Of a stretch of 64,000 bases of DNA, positions 39,691 through 50,905 are shown one piece after another. Both the position numbers and the translations under genes were made by a program. The notes beneath the pieces are model-generated. The model was not told the origin of the DNA and did not search any database. It was given only the letters and a program-made list of their open reading frames with translations. The stretch is from Paramecium pentaurelia. Taxonomy: Eukaryota; Ciliophora; Oligohymenophorea; Peniculida; Parameciidae. The stretch covers positions 342,667 through 406,666 of the forward strand of contig CAJJDO010000025.1 in NCBI GenBank assembly GCA_905183005.1, written 5' to 3'. The first letter of the stretch is position 1, and the number at the start of each line of letters is the position of its first letter.

Positions 39691-41493
39691 ATGCAAGAAG
39701 GCAAAAAGTCTAAAAAATTCTTTGGAAAAGATATCATGAATCTTCTTAAATTAATGGTTCCTGAAAAGAGATTTTGTATAATTGGAATGACTGTAGTTGG
39801 TTTGAATAGTGCTTTGCTTCTCTATTTACCTTAAGTGACCACTGATATAGCAAAATTGCAAGAATTAAAATATGATCAAGAAAACAAAGAAAAGAGTTAA
39901 TAGACTAATTTATATTATCATGTAAAATGGGGAGGTGTATGCTTACTTGGAATGTTTTTAGGAGGTGCTCGTAGATTCCTAAATACATAAATCAGTAATA
40001 GAGTAGGAATGAGGATGAGATATGCTATGTTTTAGAAATTAATGAGTACAAGAGAAACTCAGTAGTTGCATTCATAATAATTAGTTCATAAATTATCAAA
40101 TGATGTTAGTTTAGTATCTACTGGATTATCTTAAGACATTTTTGTGATGATTAGAGGCTTTATTACAACAATAGGAGGAGCAGCATATTTATCATATTAT
40201 GCATTTCCATTATTGGCATCTGCAAGTGCTGCTGCAGCTGTTATGGGAGGATCAGCTATTTTATTAGGAAAATATATGTCTTAATTTAAAGTAAAAGAAA
40301 CACAGGAATTAGGATGTTTAAGTGAAGTATCACAAGAAATGTTATAAGCACATAGATTAATCAAATTATCTGATATGGAATAGAAAGAAAATCAAAGATA
40401 TTCAGCATAGTTATTTAGATGGTATGAATAAGCAACTTAATTTTCTAAAATGCAAGCTTTAAATATGGGACTGATGGAAGGTGGAGGCTTATATGCTTTA
40501 ATTTTAATTTTATTTTAAGGTTGTTATTTAGTTGCCACTGGACATTTAGATCCCGAGTTAGCAAAATACTTTATCTAAGCAGTATATATGGCCTCAGGAA
40601 CAAGAGCAATGATAGGTATCTATAATGAATTGGTTAAAACTGCTGCTATATATAAAACTATACTTGATGTCCATCCAAATCTTCATGAATCTGAATTGTA
40701 TAATCAATCAGATTTGACCAAAAATTATAGAGAATATATTAGATAAGATGATATTTTAAAAGCTAAATTACTTAATCCACCTTAGAGTGCTGAACATACT
40801 AAAGAATGGTAAGAATTATATGAACATTCTTCAATTCCACCACCAAGTATTTAATTTAAGAATGTTCAGTATTCCTATCCAAATCATGAGAATTCTACAT
40901 TAACATTCAATTTATAAATCAATTCAGGTGAAATAGTATTATTATAGGGACCAAGTGGATCTGGAAAAACTACTGCATTGAATCTATTGACAAAATTATT
41001 AACTCCATCATCAGGTGAAATTTTAATTGATGGAGAACCTCTCTCAAAGAAAGATTTTAAATGGATTCAATAACATGTATCTTATGTTTAATAGGATGGA
41101 ATCATATTTAATGCAACCGTTTATGAGAACATCATCTATGGTAATCATGGATATGATCAGAGTTTGGAAAGAGTTATTTGGGCAGCTTAATTAGCTAGAG
41201 CTCATGATTTTATAGAAAATATGCCTAATAAATATTAGACTAAATTAAAATCAGATGGAACAACTTCCTTATCTGGAGGATAGAAATAAAGAATTGTATT
41301 AGCCAGGGCAATATTAAAGAATCCTAAAATTCTAATTTTAGATGAAGCAACATCTAATATAGATAGTCAATCTGAATCAGATATCATATAAGCTTTAATG
41401 TAGATTTGTCAAGACAAAACAGTTATTATTGTTTCACATAAAATAGAAAATTATAAACCGTTATTAACAAAAGCCATTAATTTGGACTCATGA
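39691..41493 (+). CDS. ABC half-transporter (ABCB type), 600 aa
   Basis: Intronless, ATG 39691-39693 to TGA 41491-41493, 73 bp after the preceding gene. Residues ~25-330 form the membrane domain, with spans near residues 25-45, 85-105 and 150-200. The nucleotide-binding domain is complete: Walker A GPSGSGKTT at about 420, Q-loop VQQDGIIF, ABC signature LSGGQKQR at about 527, Walker B ILILDEATS at about 548 and the switch His in VSHK near 580. One membrane plus one ATPase domain makes it a half-transporter that must dimerise. The family (TAP, ABCB8/10-like) exports peptides or other substrates across internal or mitochondrial membranes; the substrate cannot be told from sequence, and no obvious targeting peptide is seen. 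Confidence 0.9.
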
Positions 41494-41536
41494 TATTATA
41501 TTTTATATTTATCATAAATAATATTACAACAATCTT

Positions 41537-42863
41537 ATGAAACATGTTTCAAATAGAATGCTTAATTATCTTGAGCCTTAGATGTATGCTAGATTTACAA
41601 TGTTGGCTAATCAGAAAGGATGTGTTAATTTAGGTTAAGGATTTCCAAACTTTGCCCCTCCTTAGTTTTTGAGAGAAGCACTCTCTGAAGAAGCCTTGAC
41701 TGAATAGTTATAATATACTATGACTGCTGGTCATCCTAAATTACTTAATTCTGCAGCATCTTTCTTTTAGAAAAGAATGGGATTATAAATAAATATAGAC
41801 AAAGAAATAGTAGTGAGTTCAGGAGCCTAATCAGTACTTTGCTGCTTAATGCAAGGTATTTTAAATCCAAATGATGAAGTAATTGTATTTGATCCAGCTT
41901 TTGGTAATTATTATATGAATAAGAAATAGATTTGTATAGACCTTTGATTGAATTCTCAGGTGGTAAACATATTGGTATACCAATTAAACCAAAAGTCTTA
42001 AATAACAAAGAAATGATGTTGAAAAGATATTAGAATGGGTAATTCATTTATACTAATGATGATGAATGGGAAATAGATTTCACCCATTTAGAATAAGTTA
42101 TAAATTAGAAAACGAAATTGATCATTTTAAATTCACCGATGAATCCCATTGGAAAGTATATATATAAATTTATTTTTGAATATTTAAGAATGAGGAATAT
42201 AATAAATTAGCAGAAATCTTAGAAAAATACCCAAAGATAATTGTTTGTGAGGATGCTGCATATCATCATATAACATTTTAGAATAATGAACCTTTCAAAT
42301 ATCCTAGGTGTATCACTCATCCAAAGTTAAAAGAGAAATCTGTTTGTGTCATGAGTGCTGGCAAGATGTTTTCAGCAACTGGATTAAGAGTTGGATTTGC
42401 TATAGGAAATGAAGATATAATTAAAGGAATGAAGGCTGCATAAACTTATCATATATTTTGTTTGAATCCTGTAAATTAAACAGCAACTGCAAGATGTTTA
42501 GATTATACAGCAGATGGTCTTTATTTTTATTCTCTTCGAAATTTATATTAATAATAGGCTACAAAGTTATTAAAAGGATTGATAGAAAGCAGATTAAACT
42601 TTAATTATTGGGTTCCTTAAGGTGGATATTTTGTTGTAACTGATATATCAAATATTGATATACCTAACAAATATTTTATTTAGAATGATGTGAAGGTTAC
42701 TAGAGATTTTGCATTTGCACATTATATGATTAATGAATTTGGAGTTGTTTGTATTCCTTGTTCTCCTTACTACGAAAATAAAGAGACAGGTTAAAATTTA
42801 GTAAGATGGGCATTTTGTAAGACAGATGAGACCATTTCAGAAGCAATCAATCGTCTTTAATGA
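41537..42863 (+). CDS. PLP aminotransferase, kynurenine/glutamine transaminase type, with apparent frameshift
   Basis: Opens at ATG 41537-41539 (MKHVSNRMLNYLEPQMYARF) with the class-I aminotransferase hallmarks: NLGQGFPNFAPP, YTMTAGHPKL, SSGAQSVL, NSPMNPIG and the PLP-lysine motif SAGKMFSATGLRVGF, ending QNLVRWAFCKT. These match kynurenine aminotransferase/cysteine S-conjugate lyase enzymes (KYAT family), which transaminate kynurenine or glutamine. An intron at 41907-41932 (26 nt) closes cleanly. Around 42156-42190 the frame changes: the only GT-AG pair there (42156-42188, 33 nt) keeps phase, yet the conserved NEEEYNKLAE-type continuation lies in another frame. A one-base error in a (TA)n tract or a genuine frameshift is possible. 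Stop TGA is at 42861-42863. Family assignment is firm; integrity is uncertain. Confidence 0.8.
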
Positions 42864-42889
42864 TTATATTAATTGTTTTATTATTATAA

Positions 42890-44484
42890 ATGCTTTCATC
42901 AATAAAATAGAAAGAAAATGAGCCTATCTTTTAAGGATATTTTAAAGAAAATAGTGATGACGACAATGATGATAAGTCTATTAGAAAACCAACCTTGATA
43001 ATGAATGTTTAAGGTAATTTAAAATTTTTATAGAGAGATACTAAATATGATGTTGTAAAATTTGTTGGTAAGAATATATTTAAATGGAAATTATAATATG
43101 AAATTGATGGAAATTTATGGGATATCTTTTGGACTGATGCTTCTGTTTAATCAGAAACATTGGGAAAAATGCAACGTTTATATTATAAATATATATCTTA
43201 TTAGCTCATCAAAAAATCAACCATTTTCCAGGTATGTTCTCACTTTCTCGTAAAAATCATTTAGGAAGAAATCTTATGAAAATGAAGAAAGAATTTCCTT
43301 ATGAGTATAAATTCTTTCCTTTAACTTGGTTACTACCAACTGATTATGGGGAATTTAGAAATTAGTTTACAAAAGGCAAAATTAAGACATTTATTGTTAA
43401 ACCAGAGGCTAGTAGTTAAGGAAGAGGAATTTTTCTAACTAGAAACATTAATGATATTGATCCAACTGATCATTATGTAGCATAGCGATATTTAGATAAT
43501 CCATTTTTAATAGATGGATTAAAGTTTGATTTAAGAGTATATGTACTATTAGCAGGTACAGAACCTTTGAGAATATATGTTTATCAAGATGGTTTAGTGA
43601 GATTTGCTACTTAACCATATGTACCACCTTCCTCTAGTAATCTTGATGATGTTTGTATGCACTTGACTAATTATGCTATAAATAAAGAAAATCCTAATTT
43701 TATTTTTAATAATGATGTATCAAAAATGGATGTTGGACATAAAAGATCAATTAAATCAGTTTTTGGTAAATTATAAGAAGAAGGATATAATATAGAAAAG
43801 TTATGGTAAGATATGTACAAATTATTTATTAAAACATTTTGTTCAGTTCAACCTATCTTAAATCATCATTATAAATCATGTCAACCAGATAATTATGCTA
43901 ATAATATGTGTTTTGAAATATTAGGTTTTGATATTTTTCTAAATCATAAGCTATAACCTTATTTATTGGAAGTAAATCATACTCCAAGTTTTACAACTGA
44001 TACACCTTTGGATTCAATTATTAAAAAAAACCTTATTAGGGACACATTAATATTGATGAATGTAAATATAAAAGCAAAAAATTAAATTATTTAATCTAGA
44101 AGAGAGTAATTATAATAGAGAGTGTTAACAGGAAAAAAGTAAAAAATTACTTAAGAAGAAAAATAAGCTCAAATTTAAAAATATTAAAAACTTAGGGATG
44201 AGTATGAAAATAACAATCTAGGAGATTTTATTAAAATATATCCATTATAAGATTCTGGAGAATATAAAAGATTTATTGAATTTGCATCTAAATTATAGGA
44301 TAATTGGACAGGATCAAGTAATTATAATATCAATTATTAAAGATATAAAGAGGAATTATAAAGTGGAATCAAATAAAATAAATACAAATATTGGGCATTT
44401 TGTGATTAATCCATAAAAACAATAATTACACCAAAAAATGAAGGAACGATAAATTAGGATCAATTAATTTGGATGTTAAAATGA
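42890..44484 (+). CDS. Tubulin tyrosine ligase-like (TTLL) glutamylase, 521 aa
   Basis: ATG 42890-42892, one 29-nt intron (43176-43204), TGA 44482-44484; 522 codons in frame. The TTL domain has KINHFPGM (about residue 97) and the following RKNHLGRNL, the ATP-binding KPEASSQGRGIFL, FDLRVYVLL, CMHLTNYAINK and the metal-binding end FEILGFDIFLNHKLQPYLLE-VNHTPSF. This KINHFPG..RK..L..NL signature is typical of TTLL polyglutamylases (TTLL4/6/7/13 group), which add glutamate chains to tubulin tails in cilia and cortical microtubules. Glycylase identity is less likely. A basic, Gln-rich tail follows. A possible further exon in another frame (to 44727) suggests the true C-terminus may be longer. It starts only 27 bp after the aminotransferase stop. 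Confidence 0.9.
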
Positions 44485-44727
44485 CGAACAAGAATTATAA
44501 AATTATTAAAAATAAGTGATTGTTTAGAATTAATTTAAAAAATAGGTATAGTGATTATGGATATTTAGTAATAATTAAATATGAAGGAAATGTAATAATA
44601 ATATTAATAATCATAAACTGTGTCTTCTTTAAAATTAAAATAATTTGATTAAGATGAAACCACCAATTAATATCAGGATTATTCTTCAAACAAGAAATAA
44701 AATTTATTTTAACTTCAATAAATATGA
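44474..44727 (+). other. Possible frameshifted C-terminal extension of the TTLL gene
   Basis: Shifted frame that overlaps the TTLL stop and stays open, with a candidate 23-nt intron (44546-44568), to TGA 44725-44727. The peptide is Gln/Asn-rich (NDEQELQNYQKQ ... TTNQYQDYSS), which suits a TTLL tail. No GT-AG intron joins it to the upstream frame, so a one-base shift (error or mutation) would be needed. Confidence 0.35.
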
Positions 44728-45067
44728 CAACATATTCTTAGATATATTTTATATATTAAGTTTTTTTTTTATTACATACAATTCCTTAATATAGGTCAAA
44801 TCCAGTTTTAAAATAATCTAATTTTTATGGGTATTACTGGTACTGAAGATGCAAAAGAACCATCAAATTTGAATTTAGATTAGGATAATTTTGTTACAAT
44901 TTTTAAGAGTATTTGAAGAATTTAGAATAATTTATTATAGTAATATGAATATTTAGTATTGATTTGAAATAAATAAATATCTATTGATATATAGATAATT
45001 CATTTAGTAATTATAATAATAATAGAATAATTAATATAATAAATATGATCATTCTAATCAAATATAA
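44728..45067. other. Intergenic, no firm gene
   Basis: Only a 29-codon frame (44827-44916, starting MGITGTEDAKEP) is visible on the plus strand. It is too short to call without support. The rest is AT-rich. Confidence 0.4.
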
Positions 45068-45968
45068 TCAAGATTATGTGATTCTTCTTTTCAGATATCC
45101 ATCCTTTTTCATTTACATAACAGTTACTTTATCATCCAAAAAAGGATTACGAATATTATTATTATATACATCTCTTTGAATAGTTGCTTCATCAATTTCT
45201 CCAAGAAATGCTCTATACTCTTCAGATTCATCACTTAGACTTTTCTTCCTTTCCTCAATCTTATCTAAGAATATTCTATCATTCTTTCCAGAATTATATA
45301 CTTTCAAATATCCATTATAGATTTTCTCTTTTTGAATTGTACTATTTTCATTTAGACATAATTAAGAGAATGATTAATAATTTTTGAACATTGAATCCAG
45401 TTCATAATTAATTTCCTTCTATTTTTTAGGAATTCTTTTTTTTAGTTCTTCCTTCATAACATCTTTAATTACACTAGATTTCTTATTTATAAGATCTCTA
45501 TTTAATTTATCGATTAAAGTAGGAACAGTTGATAAATCAGAAGATCCTTTAAATGACTTTTTAAGTGAATATTTCTAAGCAGCAATTTCAAGTGCTGTTT
45601 AACTTTTACAATATTATTATAGTTAATTGATTTTTCTTATTGTTTCTTTTTTATGATCAAATTAATTTATATTTGTATGGGGCTCTTAAGAGGGATTAGA
45701 TATTCTATTATGCTTTTATTCTTATTTGATTTGAAAGTATGATTAGTTTTTAGGAACCTAAAACAGAGAATCAATTTAATACATTTGTATTAGTTATTGA
45801 ACTGATTCCCATAATAGAAACTCTATTTTCCTATTTAAGTCTGGAAATAGCTTTTCGAAGACTAGCAGATCGTATTTAAGTGGAAGAAGTTGTTTGTTAG
45901 ATTTAACGATTACTTATTCCTGATTAAATGGATGTACTTAAATCAGCAAAAGTAAATGTTTTTTTCAT
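45068..45968 (-). CDS. Unknown charged protein, 291 aa
   Basis: ATG 45966-45968 (MKKTFTFADLSTS), one 25-nt intron (45758-45782), TGA 45068-45070; 292 codons after splicing. No domain recognised. The N-terminal ~80 residues are Ser/Thr/Gln-rich and basic. A middle stretch (CKSQTALEIAAQKYSLKKSF, then NRDLINKKSSVIKDVMKEEL) looks helical. The C-terminal part is charged (ERKKSLSDESEEYRAFLGE...IQRDVYNNN) and ends KRRITQS. No signal peptide or membrane span is seen. It is arranged convergently with the TTLL gene and divergently from ATE1 (140 bp between starts), so it may share a promoter region with ATE1. Confidence 0.7.
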
Positions 45969-46108
45969 AAATTATTAGATAATATATTTAATGCGAAATA
46001 AAATAAAGTAATAGTCAATATTGACCATATTAAAATGAGATGTTATTAATGAATTCAAAACTTGTCCTTCCAATTTCCATTTAAAATATATAATTGTAAA
46101 CACTCAAA

Positions 46109-47848
46109 ATGAGTAGTATAATCTAGTTAAATTCTGTTTCCATAAAGAATGAAACAAATTGCGGTTATTGTAATGGTGCAAAATCTAATAAGCTATGGGT
46201 TACATCAGGTTTCTATTGTTACAAAATGAAGTTGGATGAATATTAACAATTAATGGATAGAGGTTGGAGAAGATGTGGAGTTTATTATTATAGGCCAGCT
46301 CTAGCCCAGAGTTGTTGTCAAGCCTATGCATTAAGAGTTGATACATAAAATTTTAAACACAGAGTAACTCATGAGAAGGTCCTTAAGAAAATAAAAAGAA
46401 TCTAACCTATTCAAAATGATCTTAATGATCTTCATCAAAAAGTTTAACTTAAATCAGAAATAAAAGAAGATTAATTTACTCAATCCATCTTATCTCAAAT
46501 ATAGACTGATATTGATACTAAAGATTTAGTCATTCTTTCAAAGGTTGGATTACATTTTACATTTAAAAGCATTTAATATAAAGAAGAAGAACATATCAAA
46601 TAATTCAAATAAATTATTATAAATAATTTATCATAAATTACAATTCAAGAATTATCTTAAGTATTTTTAATTACTAATGATGAACACTAGAATATCCTTC
46701 TTAATTTTTTCAGATCAAGTTTATAAGAATTTTCAATCTATGAAATCACTGTATTTAGAGGTTAAATAAATAAAGTTGAAAATGAGTGGGGATTTGGATG
46801 TAATTTTATTCCATATTTTTATTCAAAATTACAAACCAAGTTTAAATCTTTATATCCACAATTCTAAACTTTGGAAGAAAATAAAGAATATATTTAATTA
46901 ATTTCTAAATATTTATCAAACATAGACTTTATATTTAAAGTATCTTAATGGGATAATTAAATTTTAATTAAAACACCTAAAACAATAAAAGAAAAAATAT
47001 TTAAATCAACAGTGTTGTACTATTTGTAAAAGGCAGATGTTTAAAATACTTAAAATTTAGTTAAGGAAAAGAAAAATCATCAAATTGAAATAAAATGGGT
47101 TAAGGCATAATTTTAAGAAGATAGTTTTGAAGTCTATAAAAGATATTAAAAAGCTATTCATGATAAAGAAAGAGTTAGTAAATAAAGTTATTTAAATTTT
47201 GTTTGTGTTGATGCCTTGGATAGTATAGAATTAGGATGTTGGCATATGAAATATTATTTAGATAATTAACTAATAGCAGTTGGTGTTGTAGACTTATTAC
47301 CATAATCATTATCTTCAGTGTACTTTTTCTATGATCCTGCTTATAAAAAGTATTCTTTAGGTGTTTATGGTGTTCTATAAGAAATAGAGTACATTAAATA
47401 ACATTAGAAAGAGAATCCTTAATTGAAATATTATTATATGGGATTTTATATTATGGATAGTAAAAAGATGGCTTACAAGGCTGATTATACACCATGTGAA
47501 TTATTATGTCCTTAAACCTATAGATGGATTCCATTAAGCAAATAAATAAAAGAAAAGATTAAAAAGATAACAGAGTATGCTTAAGATGTAAGATTGGCAG
47601 AAGAAAAGTGTGGATAATTAGGTTATAGTATCAATTTAGATGGGAGTACAATAATTGATATGGATTTTTCAGATGTAGATATTCAGAATTTTATATTATC
47701 ACATATAAAAATATCTTAAGCTGGAAAACAGTATTCAATTTCATAGCTCAAAAAAAATTATTAATAATATTTTATGAACTTATTTGAAAATCTTCTTGGA
47801 AAAATAGGTAAATAATTGATGACCGAGTTTTTATTTGCTGTGAACTGA
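46109..47848 (+). CDS. ATE1: Arginyl-tRNA--protein transferase, 579 aa
   Basis: Intronless, ATG 46109-46111 to TGA 47846-47848, exactly 580 codons. The N-terminal ATE domain has CGYC (Cys18, Cys21), the DRGWRRCGVYYYRP motif and the SCCQAY cysteine pair. The C-terminal domain has CVDALDSIELGCWHMKYYL, AVGVVDLLPQSLSSVYFFYD, the SLGVYGVLQEI segment and MGFYIMDSKKMAYKADYTP, all typical of eukaryotic ATE1. The enzyme moves arginine from Arg-tRNA to N-terminal Asp/Glu (N-degron pathway) and can arginylate side chains of cytoskeletal proteins. The linker between the two domains (about residues 105-280) is long and Lys/Gln-rich. The four conserved Cys residues are present, so it should be active. Confidence 0.93.
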
Positions 47849-47933
47849 ATATGATTATTTAAAGTTTATACTTCTTAGTATATAAATATATATATAACAA
47901 TAAAATCAAAAATATTTTAGAGCAGTTTATTTT

Positions 47934-50720
47934 ATGACCGAAGAAATATTCTCATTAATATTATTGATATATTATGAAATCTGTATTATACTATTATAAC
48001 ATTAAGGTAAACTCAATTTCAAAATAATATTAGCATTTAATAAGAATGAATCATTAATTATTAAGATAATTGATTTGATAACAATGATAATAACTACTAG
48101 AGTTTTGTTTTATGTGAAAAGTACAAAAAAGAATAGCACAATCCTAATAATTTTAAGTGGTTTTCGAATATCAATACAAATAACTCTAAGTTATTTTTGT
48201 TAAGCAGAAATACTTTCAGTCTTTTTAAACCTACTATTTATATACTCTCTCTATTAAGATTAATTACAAAACTAAATGTTATCTAAACTTCCATAATTAT
48301 TTTTAATTGGAAATGTATTTTTTGTTTAAACTTTTTAAGATAATTTCAAGAATATTGCTATTGCTTTTACTTGCATATCAATAATATACTCTTTTCGATC
48401 TATAAAAACTATTTAAGCATTACCTGAAAATAATAAAAATGAAAATAATAAAGATTTTGGTATTTGTATTTCTGCACTACCATAAAAAGATTTGGATTTT
48501 TAAAGATCATGTGATTTCAATGGATTAAATTCTAAAAGTTAAGTATATGGTGGATTTTCTCCATTAAAGGAGTTATCAAGATCCATGGATACCATCATAT
48601 TTGAAGAATAGTAATAATTTATTACAAGATATTTTAAGTGCTTGGATAAAAGGATAATAATTCATAGTCTTAGATGAATAAATAAATGTAGTCATTTAAA
48701 CTTTTAATGTTGCTGATATTTCTAAAAATTCATTTAGTAACTCTGTTGAAAATGAAAGTGTTGCTGTCATCTTAAATCTTGGTATAATCTAAGGAAACAG
48801 AGATTTTTAAGATATTGTGGCAAGTAGTGGTACTATCAATTAATCAAAATTTCTAATTAAAGATTTAATTTTCAAACTTATAGGAGACTATGAATTATAT
48901 AAGAATAATCTATTTATTATCAATAAAGTAGATGTATAATGGATGTAAGATAGAATTATTAAAATATTTTTGGTAGCAAAAATGAAAAAAACTTTTGCTT
49001 TTGTTTAAATTGAATAAAGAGAGATAGTGTTTTAAACTTCTTATTAAGCATTTAATTTGTTTTGTTCTTACATTACACCTAGTCTTAACTCAATTATGAC
49101 AATATCTGTGTTAGCAGAATCAGATACAATAGTAAATGATTTAGTATTTGAAAAATATCTTTATCCAATTAGAGTAGCAAGTGTAATTGTTTATTTATAA
49201 TTGGCAAATATGAGGGATTTCAATTTACATAATTAGAAGAAGTTTTTATTAAAAGTATCTACTATTGATATAAGTACAATATGTGAAGATCTGATTATCA
49301 TGGTTTAGGATTCAGCTAGAGCTAAGGGAATAGAAATTAAAATAGATTAAGAATCAATAGAAACAATAGATTCAGATGCAGAAAGAGTATTGTAAATTTC
49401 TTAGATATTTAGTTAAAATAATTGATGTTACCCTTAATTAGGTATTTTATCATACAAACAAAAGATGAAAATATAACTATTACTTGGAAAATGTTAGCTT
49501 CAAAAAATTATTAGGTTATCATCTACACTCCCATTAATATAGATGATAAGGATTTACGTTAATTTAAACTAAATCTAAAAAAACCGACACCTTCTTTTTC
49601 AGAATTCAATATTTGTCATATATTAGCATAATATTTATCTGGAACTGCAAAAAAAGGATTAGATATCTCTTTTGCAGAACCATAAGGTACAGCAATAACT
49701 TTTATTATTTAATCATTCAATTTAAATAATGAAGAAATGAAAGCTATTAAATTGATAAGTGGAACTCACTATTAAGAAACATCTCTTAGCTAAATGTTAG
49801 TTATGCAAGATACATCAAAATAGAATGATAAAACATATACTTTGTTTAGAGAAGAATCAAATAAAGTATCTATGGATCATTCACTTCATTTTTCATAATC
49901 AAGAATATCTAAACAATTTAGTTAGAAGTATTCAGAATATCAAAGTAATTATTTTTCATAAATATCAAAACTTAAAGCTGATTAAACATCTTGTATTTTT
50001 CATTAAGATGAAGAGACAAAGCATCTCTAAAGATTAAATTATTAAACAACACCTTCTTAATCAAAATATTAATTACCTCATTTTCCTGATGCCACCATTA
50101 ATAATAGTATAAATAATAATAGTGTAGCTTATGGAAATACATTGAATATTGATGGAAGAGAGAGAGAATAAACATTTATAAGTTAATAATAAATAAGTGA
50201 AATTAAATAACCAACTTCTTCAAATTTATATCTTGATTTTGGAGTAGATGCACCTTCATAAATATAAATACCTGTTTCAAGACCTGTAAAAATGTAAGGA
50301 GAAATTATTAAATTTTCAACTACTGGAAAGTGTTGTTCTAGAGTATTGATTGCTGATTATGAATTCTAAAATATCTAGATTTTAGAAATGATTTTAACAA
50401 AGTTTAAAATACTTTCATCAAGGGCTTTTAGCACTGATGAAGTTTTAAAGATGATAGAAACTAAAAAGAAGTGTAAATGTGGAAATTCTAGTTTTGTTTT
50501 ATTTTTTATAAATGTTGATTTGCCAAAGAAAGGAGGATTATGGTTAAGTAAATAGATTAAAGATAAAATGACTTAAAAAGGACATATTATAGGTACAACA
50601 GGATTAGTAGAATATCATTCAAAAATTGAATATTATAAATATGGAATAGATCAATATATAAGTTTACCATTTGATTTAGCTGAAGTGAGTAAAATTTTAC
50701 AAATTTCATAAAACTATTGA
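47934..50720 (+). CDS. Membrane hybrid histidine kinase-like protein, 910 aa, phosphotransfer residues apparently lost
   Basis: ATG 47934-47936 to TGA 50718-50720; removing introns 48611-48638 (28 nt) and 49387-49412 (26 nt) leaves exactly 911 codons. Residues 1-160 contain several hydrophobic spans. A dimerisation-like segment reads SYITPSLNSI near residue 370, where family members have an SH(E/D)xRTPLNSI motif, so Tyr seems to stand in for the phosphorylated His. An ATPase-like domain follows (about 430-580), ending AEPQGTAITFII like the G2 box, but its N-box (ERLKQLMLPLIRYF) lacks the usual Asn. A long Gln/Ser/Asn-rich linker leads to a C-terminal receiver domain from about residue 785 (VLIADYEFQNIQILEMIL), in which the phospho-Asp position is Asn842 (FFINVDLPKKGG). 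This makes it a likely pseudo-kinase/pseudo-receiver of two-component type. Assignment is by motif order. Confidence 0.75.
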
Positions 50721-50905
50721 TAAATCAGATTTTATTTATATAAATAAAAAAATGATCAAAAATTATATCTTTATATATAAATTTAAAGAAATGATATATT
50801 ATGATACAAAAAGAATAGGTTTTAAGTATTTCAAGTGAAGAGTATAAAATTGACATTATAAAAATGAAATATTATTATGTGATTATATATATATATTAAA
50901 AATAA

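Noticed and set aside
43062..43253. 63-codon frame inside the TTLL gene
   Set aside because: It spans the 29-nt intron in the wrong frame. The correct splice gives KINHFPGM.
45184..45387. 67-codon plus-strand frame
   Set aside because: Antisense to the minus-strand gene 45068-45968, which closes correctly with a 25-nt intron.
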